From positions 310,001 through 374,000 of the forward strand of contig JBBKWF010000011.1 of assembly GCA_037968815.1 (NCBI GenBank): a stretch of 64,000 nucleotides of DNA, in the 5' to 3' direction. The notes beneath the pieces are model-generated. The model was given only the letters and a program-made list of their open reading frames with translations. It was not told the origin of the DNA and ran no database searches. Both the position numbers and the translations under genes were made by a program. How positions within the stretch are numbered: position 1 is the stretch's first letter; every line of letters begins with the position of its first letter. The stretch comes from Pseudopedobacter sp037968815 (GTDB lineage: Bacteria; Bacteroidota; Bacteroidia; Sphingobacteriales; Sphingobacteriaceae). This document shows, piece after piece, positions 34,819 to 42,833 of the stretch.

Positions 34819-35289
34819 TTAAAAAGAGAAAACGTTATTATGCCAGCTATTAGCCATTGTGGTTTCCCAGTTGTTTTGATAATCTTTATAGTTGCTAACC
34901 ATGTTATTAAACACAGGTGTTGTTGCATCCACAGTTCCGCTTTTAATCAACTCTTCAAATTCGCTTCTATCTACAGATTTAACCGAATCGCCAACTTTAT
35001 AAGCAATATTAAACCTATCGAGCAAGTCAATATTGAATTTCTTTTCTAGATCTTGCATTAAATGAACCGACTTATCTATAGAACATCCGCTTGCACCGGC
35101 TTGGGTTTCATCAACAATTAACACAATAAAACGGTTATACTTTATTTCAAAACTAGCTTTAAGTGCTTGATTGTGAGCAGACCACGACGTAGTAAAACCT
35201 TCAAGGACAGTGTTAATTTCTGCAACTTGAGCTTGATCCAAAGCTTGATTTGATTGGTATACCCATACCCTTGATTCCGGATTTATCAT
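34819..35289 (-). CDS. Conserved Bacteroidota protein of unknown function
   Basis: 156-aa cytoplasmic protein from the ATG at 35289 (an upstream TTG is less likely). It opens with MINPESRVWVYQSN and contains FIVLIVDETQAGASGCSIDKSV. The family is widespread in Bacteroidota and is sometimes labelled an ABC transporter ATPase in databases, but no Walker A, Walker B or signature motif is present, so that name should not be trusted. The Cys in the GASGCSID turn is conserved in the form I recall. No operon partner; it diverges from the 35410 gene. Confidence 0.8.
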   Translation of the reverse strand: MINPESRVWVYQSNQALDQAQVAEINTVLEGFTTSWSAHNQALKASFEIKYNRFIVLIVDETQAGASGCSIDKSVHLMQDLEKKFNIDLLDRFNIAYKVGDSVKSVDRSEFEELIKSGTVDATTPVFNNMVSNYKDYQNNWETTMANSWHNNVFSF

Positions 35290-35409
35290 CCCCAAAAATA
35301 ATTATAATTAGAAAGGTGGCTGGTAAATAATTGTCATATTTTTCATCCAAAAAGTTAATAAGTTGATAAATTCTTTTTATTGGATAGCTTTTTTGCAATA
35401 ATTTTAATC

Positions 35410-35871
35410 ATGGCTTTAGCTCTTAGTTCAAAAATCATCATTTATGCCCTCTCCTGTTTTATTATAAAACAGGATGACACGTCTTTTACTGAAGCCAAAA
35501 ATCAAGTTGTAAATCAATATAAACTTTATAGTGCCGAACATGATTTAGGCATTAAGACCAACAGTTTTGAAATATCCGAATATGGTTTTATAAAATACCG
35601 GAAAACAGATTCAGCTAATAAATCTGTCCTTTATAGCGTAAAATTAAGCGAATTTAAGGATGCTATTTACTTGGGCGATGAAAAAGCAGGCTGGCTTATA
35701 ATGAAGTTTACAGATGAAGCAGTGATTTACCAAACCTATAATGATAAAGCAGGTAATGTAGATGAAATGCTTGCAGAAATTAAAATACCTTTAAAAAACA
35801 TAGCTATAAATGAGATCAATAGTTTCTGTAATGCGCTCAACGTCCTTAAAAACTATTCTTTAAAACCTTAG
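35410..35871 (+). CDS. Hypothetical protein with N-terminal hydrophobic segment
   Basis: 153-aa protein from the ATG at 35410. The ORF extends back to a TTG at 35380, but a promoter-like TTG, 19 bp, TAGCTTTT (35363-35392) overlaps that part, so the ATG is preferred. The N-terminus (MALALSSKIIIYALSC) is hydrophobic, followed by a soluble mixed domain (FEISEYGFIKYRKTDSANKS, AGWLIMKFTDEAVIYQTYND). I do not recognise the family. It may be anchored by the first helix. Confidence 0.65.
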   Translation: MALALSSKIIIYALSCFIIKQDDTSFTEAKNQVVNQYKLYSAEHDLGIKTNSFEISEYGFIKYRKTDSANKSVLYSVKLSEFKDAIYLGDEKAGWLIMKFTDEAVIYQTYNDKAGNVDEMLAEIKIPLKNIAINEINSFCNALNVLKNYSLKP

Positions 35872-35994
35872 CAATTTTTAATAGTTTTAAACTATCGGTA
35901 ATTAAAAAGAGCAATTATGTTAAATTTTCAATTCGGAATTTTATCAGTTTAAAACCCTATAAAACACTTCATTCAATATACCAAGATATGGGTA

Positions 35995-36025
35995 TTTGTT
36001 TCCAAATGTGTTTTCCGTATCTTAG
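35995..36025 (+). promoter_or_regulatory. Promoter of the 80-aa protein gene
   Basis: TTTG (35995-35998), a 19-bp spacer and TATCTTAG (36018-36025). The spacing is that of the Bacteroidota promoter; two bases of the -7 element are off consensus. Confidence 0.6.
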
Positions 36026-36064
36026 CAGTCTCAAAAAAGAATTAAGGATCAACGCTTCAATTTA

Positions 36065-36307
36065 ATGACAATCAAAAAAGGTTATAATCTGTTTTTTATG
36101 TTAGCGATACTTATTACTCATACTTTGGTATTGAGTATTTGGTTAGCTGAGGAAGAAACTAACCAAAAGCAGGCTAATTTTAAAGTTGACGAACACAATT
36201 CAGAAAGTTCTAATAATGAACTAATAACAGACGAATCGTTTAACAAAGATTCTCTTAAAACTGTTGCACCAACCTTTACTACCAACACTAGCTCGCGTCT
36301 TAAGTAA
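36065..36307 (+). CDS. Small membrane-anchored hypothetical protein
   Basis: 80-aa protein with one N-terminal hydrophobic helix (about 8-29, YNLFFMLAILITHTLVLSIW) and a polar, Asn/Ser/Glu-rich tail without cysteines. The upstream promoter at 35995 supports expression. No homologue recognised. It could be a small stress or membrane peptide. Confidence 0.5.
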   Translation: MTIKKGYNLFFMLAILITHTLVLSIWLAEEETNQKQANFKVDEHNSESSNNELITDESFNKDSLKTVAPTFTTNTSSRLK

Positions 36308-36378
36308 TATTTACTAAATCATGAGCAATCGTTTTTAGCTCAGAGAACTTGCACCCCATACACCACCTTATTAGCCAC

Positions 36379-37170
36379 TTACAGTTTATTAACCTTAGCG
36401 GTAATTTCGGCAATATCTAAAACCTGAATTTCTTGTTCCTTTTCAAAATGTTTAACACCGTCGTTAATCATAGTCATACAAAACGGACAACCTGTTGCAA
36501 CCACCTCAGCTTTAGCTTCTAAAACGTCTTCCATACGTTCAACATTTACGTCTTTATTACCTTTTTCTGGTTCTTTAAACATTTGAGCACCACCAGCACC
36601 ACAACACAAGCCATTAGATTTACAACGTTTCAGTTCAACCAAATCAGCATCTAAAACTTCTAATGCCCTACGTGGAGCTTCATAAATATCGTTTCCTCTA
36701 CCTAAATAACAAGGATCATGAAAAGTAATTTTCTTACCCTTAAACTCCCCTCCCTCTGCTTTCAGTTTTCCGTCGTTTATTAAGTCTTGGATTAGTTGAG
36801 TATGATGTATCACCTCATAATTACCACCTAAACCTGGGTATTCATTTTTTATAGTATTGAAGCAGTGTGGGCAAGCAGTTACAATCTTTTTAATATCATA
36901 ACCATCTAAAACTTGGATATTGCTCATTGCCTGCATTTGGAAAAGGAACTCATTCCCTGCTCTTTTTGCGGGGTCTCCGGTGCAACTTTCTTCGGTTCCT
37001 AATACGGCAAACTTTATCCCTACATAGTTTAATATTTTAGCAAATGCTCTTGTTATACGTTGCGCTCGCTCATCATAACTTCCGGCACAGCCTACCCAAA
37101 ATAATATTTCTGGTTTTTCTCCATTGGCTACCATTTCGGCCATGGTTGGTATTTTTATATTTTCTGTCAT
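36379..37170 (-). CDS. (Fe-S)-binding protein with CCG domains (heterodisulfide-reductase B-like)
   Basis: 263-aa soluble subunit with two CCG-type cysteine-rich domains. The first has FWVGCAGSYDERAQ and TACPHCFNTIKNEYP; the second has HDPCYLGRGN and SNGLCCGAGGAQMF, plus ATGCPFCMTMINDG. These domains bind an unusual [4Fe-4S] cluster in HdrB, GlpC, LldE and related subunits. It is transcribed 42 bp after the membrane ferredoxin-like gene, so the two products probably form one membrane-bound quinone- or carrier-linked oxidoreductase. The electron donor is unknown. The 8-bp tandem repeat directly before the start codon is unusual. Confidence 0.9.
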   Translation of the reverse strand: MTENIKIPTMAEMVANGEKPEILFWVGCAGSYDERAQRITRAFAKILNYVGIKFAVLGTEESCTGDPAKRAGNEFLFQMQAMSNIQVLDGYDIKKIVTACPHCFNTIKNEYPGLGGNYEVIHHTQLIQDLINDGKLKAEGGEFKGKKITFHDPCYLGRGNDIYEAPRRALEVLDADLVELKRCKSNGLCCGAGGAQMFKEPEKGNKDVNVERMEDVLEAKAEVVATGCPFCMTMINDGVKHFEKEQEIQVLDIAEITAKVNKL

Positions 37171-37172
37171 GT

Positions 37173-37200
37173 TTAGGTGGTTAGGTGGTTAGGTGGTTAG
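37173..37200. repeat. Short tandem repeat (TTAGGTGG) between the Fe-S genes
   Basis: Three full copies of TTAGGTGG (37173-37196) plus a partial fourth sit just upstream of the 36379 gene on the minus strand. Repeat number could change translation of the second subunit by slippage. Confidence 0.7.
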
Positions 37201-37212
37201 GAAAATAGTTTA

Positions 37213-38550
37213 TTAGTCTTGATTCTTGGCTCTTGCATCTTGAGTCCCCTCTTCAAACCCTTCTGCCCAATTCAATCTGTCTGCTGGAGAATATTTCCAC
37301 GGTGCTCCGTTATTTTCTACGTTAGAGAACATGGCGTTTAAACTGCCTGTTACATTAGACTCTTCCATTACAGCATATCGTCTTAAATCAACAATAATAG
37401 AAAGAGGATCTATATCAATTGGACAAGCTTCAACACAGGCATTACAGCTCGTACAAGCCCAAATCTCCTCACGACTAACATAATTATCAAGCAACGATTT
37501 TCCGTCGTCAAAGTCATCCCCTTGCTTCGCCACGCCTTTGCCATACTCTTCTAACCTATCGCGGGTATCCATCATGATTTTACGTGGGGAAAGTAATTTA
37601 CCAGTTAAGTTAGCCGGACAAACAGAAGTACATCGACCACATTCGGTACAGGTGTAGGCGTTCATTAGCTGAACCCAATTTAAGTCCTTTACATCTTTTG
37701 CTCCAAATTTCGCACTTGTATCAGCAGGAGGTGGTGTAAAAGATGGATCTAACATTGCTTTAACCTCGTTGGTTACAGATTCCATATTGCTAAACTGTCC
37801 TTTCGGATTTAGGTTGCTATACCAAGTATTTGGGAAAGCCAGTATAATATGGAAATGCTTTGAAATTGGCAGGTAATTTAAAAAAGCTAAAATCCCCAAG
37901 ATGTGAAACCACCAACAAGTACGCTCAATTAAAACTAAAGTACCTGCATCGGAGGGTAATATACCGAGTAAGAACTGCGAAACAGGGAAACTTCCGGCTA
38001 AAACATAATGTCCGTAGCCTAATAATTGCAATTTATAATCGGCCGCGTTCATAGTTAAGAATGCAGACATTAGAAGCACTTCAATAATTAGGATGTAGAT
38101 AGCATCCCCTTTTGGCCAAGCGGTCATTTCTACACCCGAAAACCTCTTTAATCCAACAATCAGCCTACGAGCAAGAAACACAAGAACCCCTACTAAAACT
38201 AAGAGCGCCAAAACTTCAAACGAGGCGATTAAAAAATTGTAAAAGCCTCCCAAAAATGAGAATATGCGGTGGGTTCCAAAAATACCATCGATAATAATCT
38301 CTAGTACTTCAATATTGATAATCACAAAACCTACATACACTAGAATGTGCATAATTCCTGCTACCGGCCTCGCCACCATTTTACTTTGACCTAGGGCTAC
38401 CTTTGCCATTATACCCCATCGTTTAGCAGGTTGATCACTACGGTTGATATCTTTACCTAAATTAATGTTTCTGATAATTTTTTTGACCTGAATAGTAAAA
38501 AGAACTACCGCTGATACAAAAGCAAGTGTGAAAATTATTTGTGCAATCAT
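37213..38550 (-). CDS. Membrane (Fe-S) oxidoreductase subunit with two 4Fe-4S motifs
   Basis: 445-aa protein. The N-terminal half has about six membrane helices, with His residues in a NarI-like arrangement (MHILVYVGF, GYGHYVLAG, WWFHILGILAF). The C-terminal half is a ferredoxin domain with CTECGRCTSVCP and CTSCNACVEACP motifs (about residues 300-380), the two 4Fe-4S clusters of HdrC/GlpC-type subunits. A cytochrome-b-like membrane part fused to ferredoxin matches Bacteroidota HdrC-type proteins paired with a CCG subunit. It probably feeds electrons to or from menaquinone. It is upstream of and co-directional with 36379. Confidence 0.92.
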   Translation of the reverse strand: MIAQIIFTLAFVSAVVLFTIQVKKIIRNINLGKDINRSDQPAKRWGIMAKVALGQSKMVARPVAGIMHILVYVGFVIINIEVLEIIIDGIFGTHRIFSFLGGFYNFLIASFEVLALLVLVGVLVFLARRLIVGLKRFSGVEMTAWPKGDAIYILIIEVLLMSAFLTMNAADYKLQLLGYGHYVLAGSFPVSQFLLGILPSDAGTLVLIERTCWWFHILGILAFLNYLPISKHFHIILAFPNTWYSNLNPKGQFSNMESVTNEVKAMLDPSFTPPPADTSAKFGAKDVKDLNWVQLMNAYTCTECGRCTSVCPANLTGKLLSPRKIMMDTRDRLEEYGKGVAKQGDDFDDGKSLLDNYVSREEIWACTSCNACVEACPIDIDPLSIIVDLRRYAVMEESNVTGSLNAMFSNVENNGAPWKYSPADRLNWAEGFEEGTQDARAKNQD

Positions 38551-38738
38551 CTAGTTAAGGTTTATAAGGCTAAGATAAAGAATAGGCTTTACAAAAATTA
38601 CTATGCTTGCATATTATTTTTTATTTAGAGTGATTTAAATTAAGGAGACAGAGTTGGTCAAGGTCTAAAAAATAATTACTTGAAGTTGAGACAATTACAA
38701 CAAACCCGGAAAATATGATTGAATTTTTTAAAAAAATA

Positions 38739-38769
38739 TTTGGTATTAAGCAAAAAGAACCTACATTTG
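38739..38769 (+). promoter_or_regulatory. Promoter of tRNA-Phe
   Basis: TTTG (38739-38742), 19-bp spacer, TACATTTG (38762-38769): a perfect Bacteroidota promoter. The tRNA begins 40 bp downstream. It runs through a 26-codon ORF (38715-38795), which therefore is unlikely to be a gene. Confidence 0.8.
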
Positions 38770-38808
38770 CAATCCCTAACCGAAAGCAATTTTAATTAGG
38801 GAACGGCG

Positions 38809-38881
38809 GGTGCCTTAGCTCAGTCGGTAGAGCAAAGGACTGAAAATCCTTGTGTCGCTGGTTCGATCCCAGCAGGCACCA
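38809..38881 (+). tRNA. tRNA-Phe (GAA)
   Basis: 73-nt cloverleaf: acceptor GGTGCCT (38809-38815) pairs with AGGCACC (38874-38880), the discriminator is A (38881), the anticodon stem is AAGGA/TCCTT around loop CTGAAAA, and the T arm is GCTGG-TTCGATC-CCAGC. The anticodon GAA reads phenylalanine codons. No encoded CCA. Its 3' end is the attachment site of the 5.4-kb element that follows. Confidence 0.97.
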
Positions 38882-38883
38882 CA
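38860..38883 (+). repeat. attL: 3' end of tRNA-Phe
   Basis: 24 bp covering the T-loop and 3' acceptor end of the tRNA recur at 44294-44317 with three mismatches. Positions 38870-38883 are identical in both copies. This is the usual geometry of tyrosine-recombinase integration into a tRNA. Confidence 0.8.
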
Positions 38884-38885
38884 TA

Positions 38886-38919
38886 AAAAGCTTCTTAGAT
38901 ATGTTCTAAGGAGCTTTTT
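38886..38919 (+). terminator. Terminator after tRNA-Phe
   Basis: AAAAGCTTCTTAGA (38886-38899) pairs with TCTAAGGAGCTTTT (38905-38918), one G-T pair, followed by T. It lies inside the element side of attL. Confidence 0.85.
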
Positions 38920-38930
38920 TGTTTTACGGG

Positions 38931-38954
38931 GTACAGATTTGAGGACAAATATTT
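38931..38954 (+). repeat. 24-bp direct repeat near the left end of the element
   Basis: The 24-bp sequence at 38931 (core TTTGAGGACAAATATTT) recurs in the same orientation at 44169-44192 with one mismatch. It lies 48 bp inside attL. Arm-type sites for the recombinase would look like this. Confidence 0.75.
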
Positions 38955-39030
38955 CCAATGGTGCCACATAATCTAAATAACAAATAAATCTATTTTATAT
39001 TTGTATAAATAATATTATTGAATTGAGGAT

Positions 39031-39405
39031 ATGGAAGCATGGACTAATGACATTATAGGAGTATCAGAAAGACGATTACTAATTAAAAATGCAATTCTTG
39101 GATTTAAAAGTTTATCCTGGGAGTTGCGAAAGGACAAAAAGTTTACTAATGTATCTTTATTGGTAATTTTTTATTTAAAGGGAAAAGAAGCTGTTTTGAG
39201 GGCTGATATAATGAAAGCTTTAAAATGTAACTACTCTGATGTAGATAATGCCTTAAAACTTCTTAAATCCCACAATTATATCATTTTTGATTCTTCAGTA
39301 GAAATGCGCTTAAATAATAGAATTGCAGTTAAGGCTAAAAGGTATCGGTTATCCTTAGCTGGAGATATATTTGCATGGGATATGGTGGACTATCTACTTA
39401 ATTAA
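39031..39405 (+). CDS. Element-borne winged-helix-like protein
   Basis: 124-aa cytoplasmic protein. The middle (about 42-95: SLLVIFYLKGKEAVLRADIMKALKC, then DVDNALKLLKSHNYI and RYRLSLAGDIFAWDM) has the helix-helix-wing order of MarR/PadR-like winged helix DNA-binding domains. I cannot assign a named family. A TATATTTG element (38996-39003) lies 28 bp upstream. Possibly a regulator of the element or of the adjacent secreted cargo. Confidence 0.6.
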   Translation: MEAWTNDIIGVSERRLLIKNAILGFKSLSWELRKDKKFTNVSLLVIFYLKGKEAVLRADIMKALKCNYSDVDNALKLLKSHNYIIFDSSVEMRLNNRIAVKAKRYRLSLAGDIFAWDMVDYLLN

Positions 39406-39439
39406 GTTTTTTTTACAAATATTTTTCTATCATAATTTT

Positions 39440-39916
39440 ATGAATTTAAAATCAATAATCACAGTCTTTTTGATTGCCTGTTGCTTCTTTGTTAACGCTC
39501 AATCTAAACCTTTGTTAAATGAAGTAGATAATTTCGCACTAAAAAATTTTCTAGGAAGTGATATAAGTGTAGTGGGAAGAACTACAAAACTAGAATATGG
39601 TTTTTATCACACTGATGGAGATTATTTAAGTTTTATTATTCCCGATAAAAAAATCTTTTTTGGTAAGGAAACTACTTCTGTATGGTACAGATTTACAGGA
39701 ACAAAACTTACAAATTTAACTTTGGCTTTCAAAAACGAAGATATTGTTCAAATAGTCGTTGATATGATGGTTCAATTTGAGGATTTTAAGGCTAAAGGTA
39801 TTAGCCGGACTTATTATAAAGGATCAAAATATATAATGTTCATTACAACTCTCTCTGATAGTGAAAAAGGACTTGTAATCTGTGATGCTAAAATTTGGCC
39901 AGAATGGAAGCAATAA
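39440..39916 (+). CDS. Secreted hypothetical protein, element cargo
   Basis: 158-aa protein from the ATG at 39440; the frame extends upstream over the previous gene's end, but MNLKSIITVFLIACCFFVNAQ from this ATG is a clean signal peptide. The mature part is unrecognised: it has segments FLGSDISVVGRTTKLEYGFY and TSVWYRFTGTKLTNLTLAF and no cysteines except a late one. A periplasmic or surface product as element cargo, function unknown. Confidence 0.65.
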   Translation: MNLKSIITVFLIACCFFVNAQSKPLLNEVDNFALKNFLGSDISVVGRTTKLEYGFYHTDGDYLSFIIPDKKIFFGKETTSVWYRFTGTKLTNLTLAFKNEDIVQIVVDMMVQFEDFKAKGISRTYYKGSKYIMFITTLSDSEKGLVICDAKIWPEWKQ

Positions 39917-39924
39917 ATCATTTG

Positions 39925-41073
39925 TCAAGTTAATCTTAATATCAATTCCTGTTTCAAAAAAGGTCTAACATCAAATAATACTCCTTTTGCATCTATACGT
40001 TTTAACTTCCATTCTAAATTATTCTTGGGGTTGCTTGCCATGTTCCGGCACTTATGCGCAGCTTCATAACCTACAAATCTTTCACTACAAAATTTAGAGT
40101 TTTTATTTTGATTTGAAATGTCTTTACCACAGCTTAAACAGTATTTCTTTTTGGGACTATTTGACACTGTATATAAATAGTCAATTCGTAACTTTTTCTC
40201 ATTTTTATTGCCTGTCAATTCGTACCCTTTTTTATGTAAAAGTCCCTTGATAATTTGATAATGATTCAGCTTCCCAAACCGATGAATTAGTTCAGAAAAC
40301 TTATATTTCAAATCAGATCTTTTCTTTTTGTTGAAGGATTCCCAACTTCTTGGATTACGACCTTCGGTCAATATTTTTATCTGTGGTTTTGTTAATAATT
40401 CCTCGTCAATTACATCATCCACAATAAGGTTACTGTAACTTTCATATAGTTGATTAAGGCACAATTCAATGAAATCTTCATCTAGCAAATCTATCATGAA
40501 GATTTTTCCTTTTCTAAGAGATTCCATCTTTAAAATCTTCCTCTCAAATCTTAAGATGTTCGTTTTGGTCAAATCACTATTTTGTAATCCTTTATTGTAA
40601 ATCTTGATTCCGTATTGTTTTGATTTCGTGTAAACTTCAATTCCTTTGCCTTTACCTACTACTTTCATTCTATTGAAAGAAATACCTTTGTAAGCTATTG
40701 TACTATCCAAAAACTCATTTGGATTAAATGGAGTTATTAAATTAAGGCCAATCTCAATATTATGTACTGTTGCAACACTCGGATTTATATTGAATTTTAT
40801 ATTCAAGTCGTTAAAAACTTCGCGTACATCACTAATTTTAAAATCATTGTAATTGTGTTGACCATAGTTCCAATAGTAATGGATACTTCCAGCAATTTCT
40901 ACTCTTCCTGATTTAAAAACAGTGAATTTTAACTTTTGATATTCAGCAAAATATTTGCTTCTAACTTCCCCTGTCTCGTTATCAAAGCTCCCATTAAAAG
41001 AAAGTAGTTTGTTTTTCAAGAGACTTTCCACAATTCTTTTGTCTGAAAGGTTTATCTTTACGAAATCAAACAT
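39925..41073 (-). CDS. Rep-like replication initiation protein with C-terminal zinc ribbon
   Basis: 382-aa protein resembling replication initiators of filamentous phages and small Bacteroidota plasmids. The N-terminal half (1-200) alternates strands with VHNIEIGLNLITPF and LRFERKILKMESL, typical of this group of Reps. The C-terminus has four spaced cysteines (YCLSCGKDISN..., KFCSERFVGYEAAHKC), a zinc ribbon. No phage structural genes are near, so the element probably replicates after excision, like a plasmid. The assignment rests on overall pattern, not on a textbook active site. Confidence 0.55.
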   Translation of the reverse strand: MFDFVKINLSDKRIVESLLKNKLLSFNGSFDNETGEVRSKYFAEYQKLKFTVFKSGRVEIAGSIHYYWNYGQHNYNDFKISDVREVFNDLNIKFNINPSVATVHNIEIGLNLITPFNPNEFLDSTIAYKGISFNRMKVVGKGKGIEVYTKSKQYGIKIYNKGLQNSDLTKTNILRFERKILKMESLRKGKIFMIDLLDEDFIELCLNQLYESYSNLIVDDVIDEELLTKPQIKILTEGRNPRSWESFNKKKRSDLKYKFSELIHRFGKLNHYQIIKGLLHKKGYELTGNKNEKKLRIDYLYTVSNSPKKKYCLSCGKDISNQNKNSKFCSERFVGYEAAHKCRNMASNPKNNLEWKLKRIDAKGVLFDVRPFLKQELILRLT

Positions 41074-41097
41074 ACGTGTTTGAAAAATTGAACAATT

Positions 41098-41124
41098 AGA
41101 GGATCTTAACGGATCCTCTTTTTT
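41098..41124 (+). terminator. Plus-strand terminator upstream of rep
   Basis: AGAGGATC (41098-41105) pairs perfectly with GATCCTCT (41112-41119), then six T on the plus strand. No plus-strand gene ends here, so an antisense transcript of the rep 5' end is possible. It may also act on the minus strand as a weak terminator after the HTH gene. Confidence 0.6.
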
Positions 41125-41212
41125 GTTGGTTTAACTTTAGAACCAGGCAATAAAACAGTCTTGCCGAAATGACTATTAATCCGATTGATTAGTATCAATA
41201 CAACCTCTTTAA

Positions 41213-41515
41213 TCATCTCTTTAGGTTTAAAAAGTCTCTTTTAGTCAATGAATCATTAATGTCAGATATTTTATATCTCACTTTATTGCCTAACTTGAAA
41301 GCTATGATAAATCCTTTTTTGGTGTAGTCGTGAAGAGTAGGCAAAGAGATGTCTAAAAGTTCGGCGGTTTCTTGCCGTGTTAAAATCTCTTTAGCAGATT
41401 TTGGAATAGATAAAATTGATGCGACCTCAATTTTTACAGTTCTTGAAACACAATCCGCGATGAGTTTTTGAAACTCGTCTGGTTCGTAAGAAGTAGTGAT
41501 GATTTGATTTGCCAT
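41213..41515 (-). CDS. Excisionase-like HTH protein
   Basis: 100-aa protein. Its second half matches the HTH_17 excisionase/MerR-like domain: ILTRQETAELLDISLPTLHD then YTKKGFIIAFKLGNKVRYKI. Such small proteins accompany Bacteroidota tyrosine recombinases and either bend DNA for excision or regulate the element. It lies between the Rep-like gene and the unknown 41605 gene, all on the minus strand. Confidence 0.85.
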   Translation of the reverse strand: MANQIITTSYEPDEFQKLIADCVSRTVKIEVASILSIPKSAKEILTRQETAELLDISLPTLHDYTKKGFIIAFKLGNKVRYKISDINDSLTKRDFLNLKR

Positions 41516-41604
41516 GTCTTATATTTGATTTGCATCAAATTTGGCAAGAACCATCACAGGGAAAAATACGGAGTATGTTTTACCGTATTAAGATGGTATT
41601 GAAA

Positions 41605-42396
41605 TTAGGAAAGATCAGTTAAATCAATATTTATTTTGTTCTTTTTCGGCTCAATATTTTTAGCCATATTTTTTGCTAGAGTGCCAACTTCTAAACTTTC
41701 GTACCCCTCAATATTGTTTATTAAAAATTGAGCAAGGCTATCAAAACTATTCTCAATTAATGGAGAACCATCATCATTATATTTAGTTTTTAATTGACGT
41801 AATACTGAAAATAAAACAGTCTGCGTACCTTTCCATTTTAATTTTACAGTTTTTGAATCACTCGCTTTTTTAATTGTAATCTCTTCAGGATATAATTGAT
41901 TTTTAATATATTCAAGCATATTTTCTAAATGAAAAACTATATCAATAGCGCTTGAAAACAAACTTCTAAAAATGGTTTCTTCTCTTAGATACTTTTGGAG
42001 TGAAAAGTCAGCCTTAGGAGCCTCTTTCTTATTAATTATTCTATTTACCATTTCCAACTCTTCAGACCATACGTCGAATTGGCAAGCAACACGAATAGTG
42101 TGTACTTCGTCGCTTACCTCTGAGAGCAAATGAAATAGATATTTTTCTGAATTTCTATCATCTAATTCTATGAGATTATACTTTATTTCATTTTTTAAAG
42201 CTTCTTCAATTTGGAATCTATCATTATCAATTAACAATTTTATTTCCCTCTCTTCTTGCTCTGTAAGGTTTGGTTCCTCATTTTTTAAATAAATATCAAA
42301 TCGGTCTTTTAAAAAAACAACTTCATCGAATACAGAACATACTTTTTTTGTAATTTTATTTATCTTTTTAAATTCATCATAACATATTTCTCTCAT
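41605..42396 (-). CDS. Element-borne protein of unknown function
   Basis: 263-aa, mostly helical, charged protein. The C-terminal part (KLKWKGTQTVLFSVLRQLKT, then SFDSLAQFLINNIEGY) recalls the C-terminal modules of RteC-like and related Bacteroidota mobile-element proteins, but the N-terminal part does not match RteC and I do not name it so. It may be a regulator of excision or transfer. Separated by 89 bp from the HTH gene, same strand. Confidence 0.5.
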   Translation of the reverse strand: MREICYDEFKKINKITKKVCSVFDEVVFLKDRFDIYLKNEEPNLTEQEEREIKLLIDNDRFQIEEALKNEIKYNLIELDDRNSEKYLFHLLSEVSDEVHTIRVACQFDVWSEELEMVNRIINKKEAPKADFSLQKYLREETIFRSLFSSAIDIVFHLENMLEYIKNQLYPEEITIKKASDSKTVKLKWKGTQTVLFSVLRQLKTKYNDDGSPLIENSFDSLAQFLINNIEGYESLEVGTLAKNMAKNIEPKKNKINIDLTDLS

Positions 42397-42557
42397 TCCG
42401 TGGATTATAAAAAGTAAATTATTTAGCCATTTAAAAATTATCAGTTTGTTATAATTTTATTTTTTTTACGCACTTGCACATCGGAGGTTATAATATACAT
42501 CGGAGGGCATAAAAAACCATCCCCAAACTTGTTTTAGTTTGACGGGGTGGATCATTT

Positions 42558-42782
42558 TTAAATGCTGATATTCGATTCTTGAATGTTTGCAAGCTTATTT
42601 AAGATGACTTTATCGATAATCTGATTGAATGCTGTTAACTCCTCAAAAAAACCAATCTTATCTTCGTCCAACTCTGCTCCCCTTATCATTTCAGAAAAAT
42701 TATCTTCCTGAAGTTCTTTCATAGCTTTTAGATCAGCAAATCCCATTTGACTGATCTTTGATTCATAAATTTCTAATTTCAT
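42558..42782 (-). CDS. Small acidic element-borne protein
   Basis: 74-aa acidic, helical protein (MKLEIYESKISQMGFADLKA...). It lies between the recombinase and the 41605 gene. No motif recognised. Its size and position suit a small regulator or an accessory factor for the recombinase. Coding character is supported by tight fit between neighbours and an ATG with AT-rich upstream. Confidence 0.5.
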   Translation of the reverse strand: MKLEIYESKISQMGFADLKAMKELQEDNFSEMIRGAELDEDKIGFFEELTAFNQIIDKVILNKLANIQESNISI

Positions 42783-42833
42783 CTTTAATTGTATAAACTT
42801 TAATGATTAATTGAATTGATTTTTACCACTGTT

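Noticed and set aside
34819..35289. Naming this protein an ABC transporter ATPase
   Set aside because: No Walker A, Walker B or signature motif is present, so the label used for relatives is not supported.
38715..38795. 26-codon ORF before tRNA-Phe
   Set aside because: A perfect Bacteroidota promoter for the tRNA (38739-38769) runs through it, and the transcription start would lie inside or after the frame.
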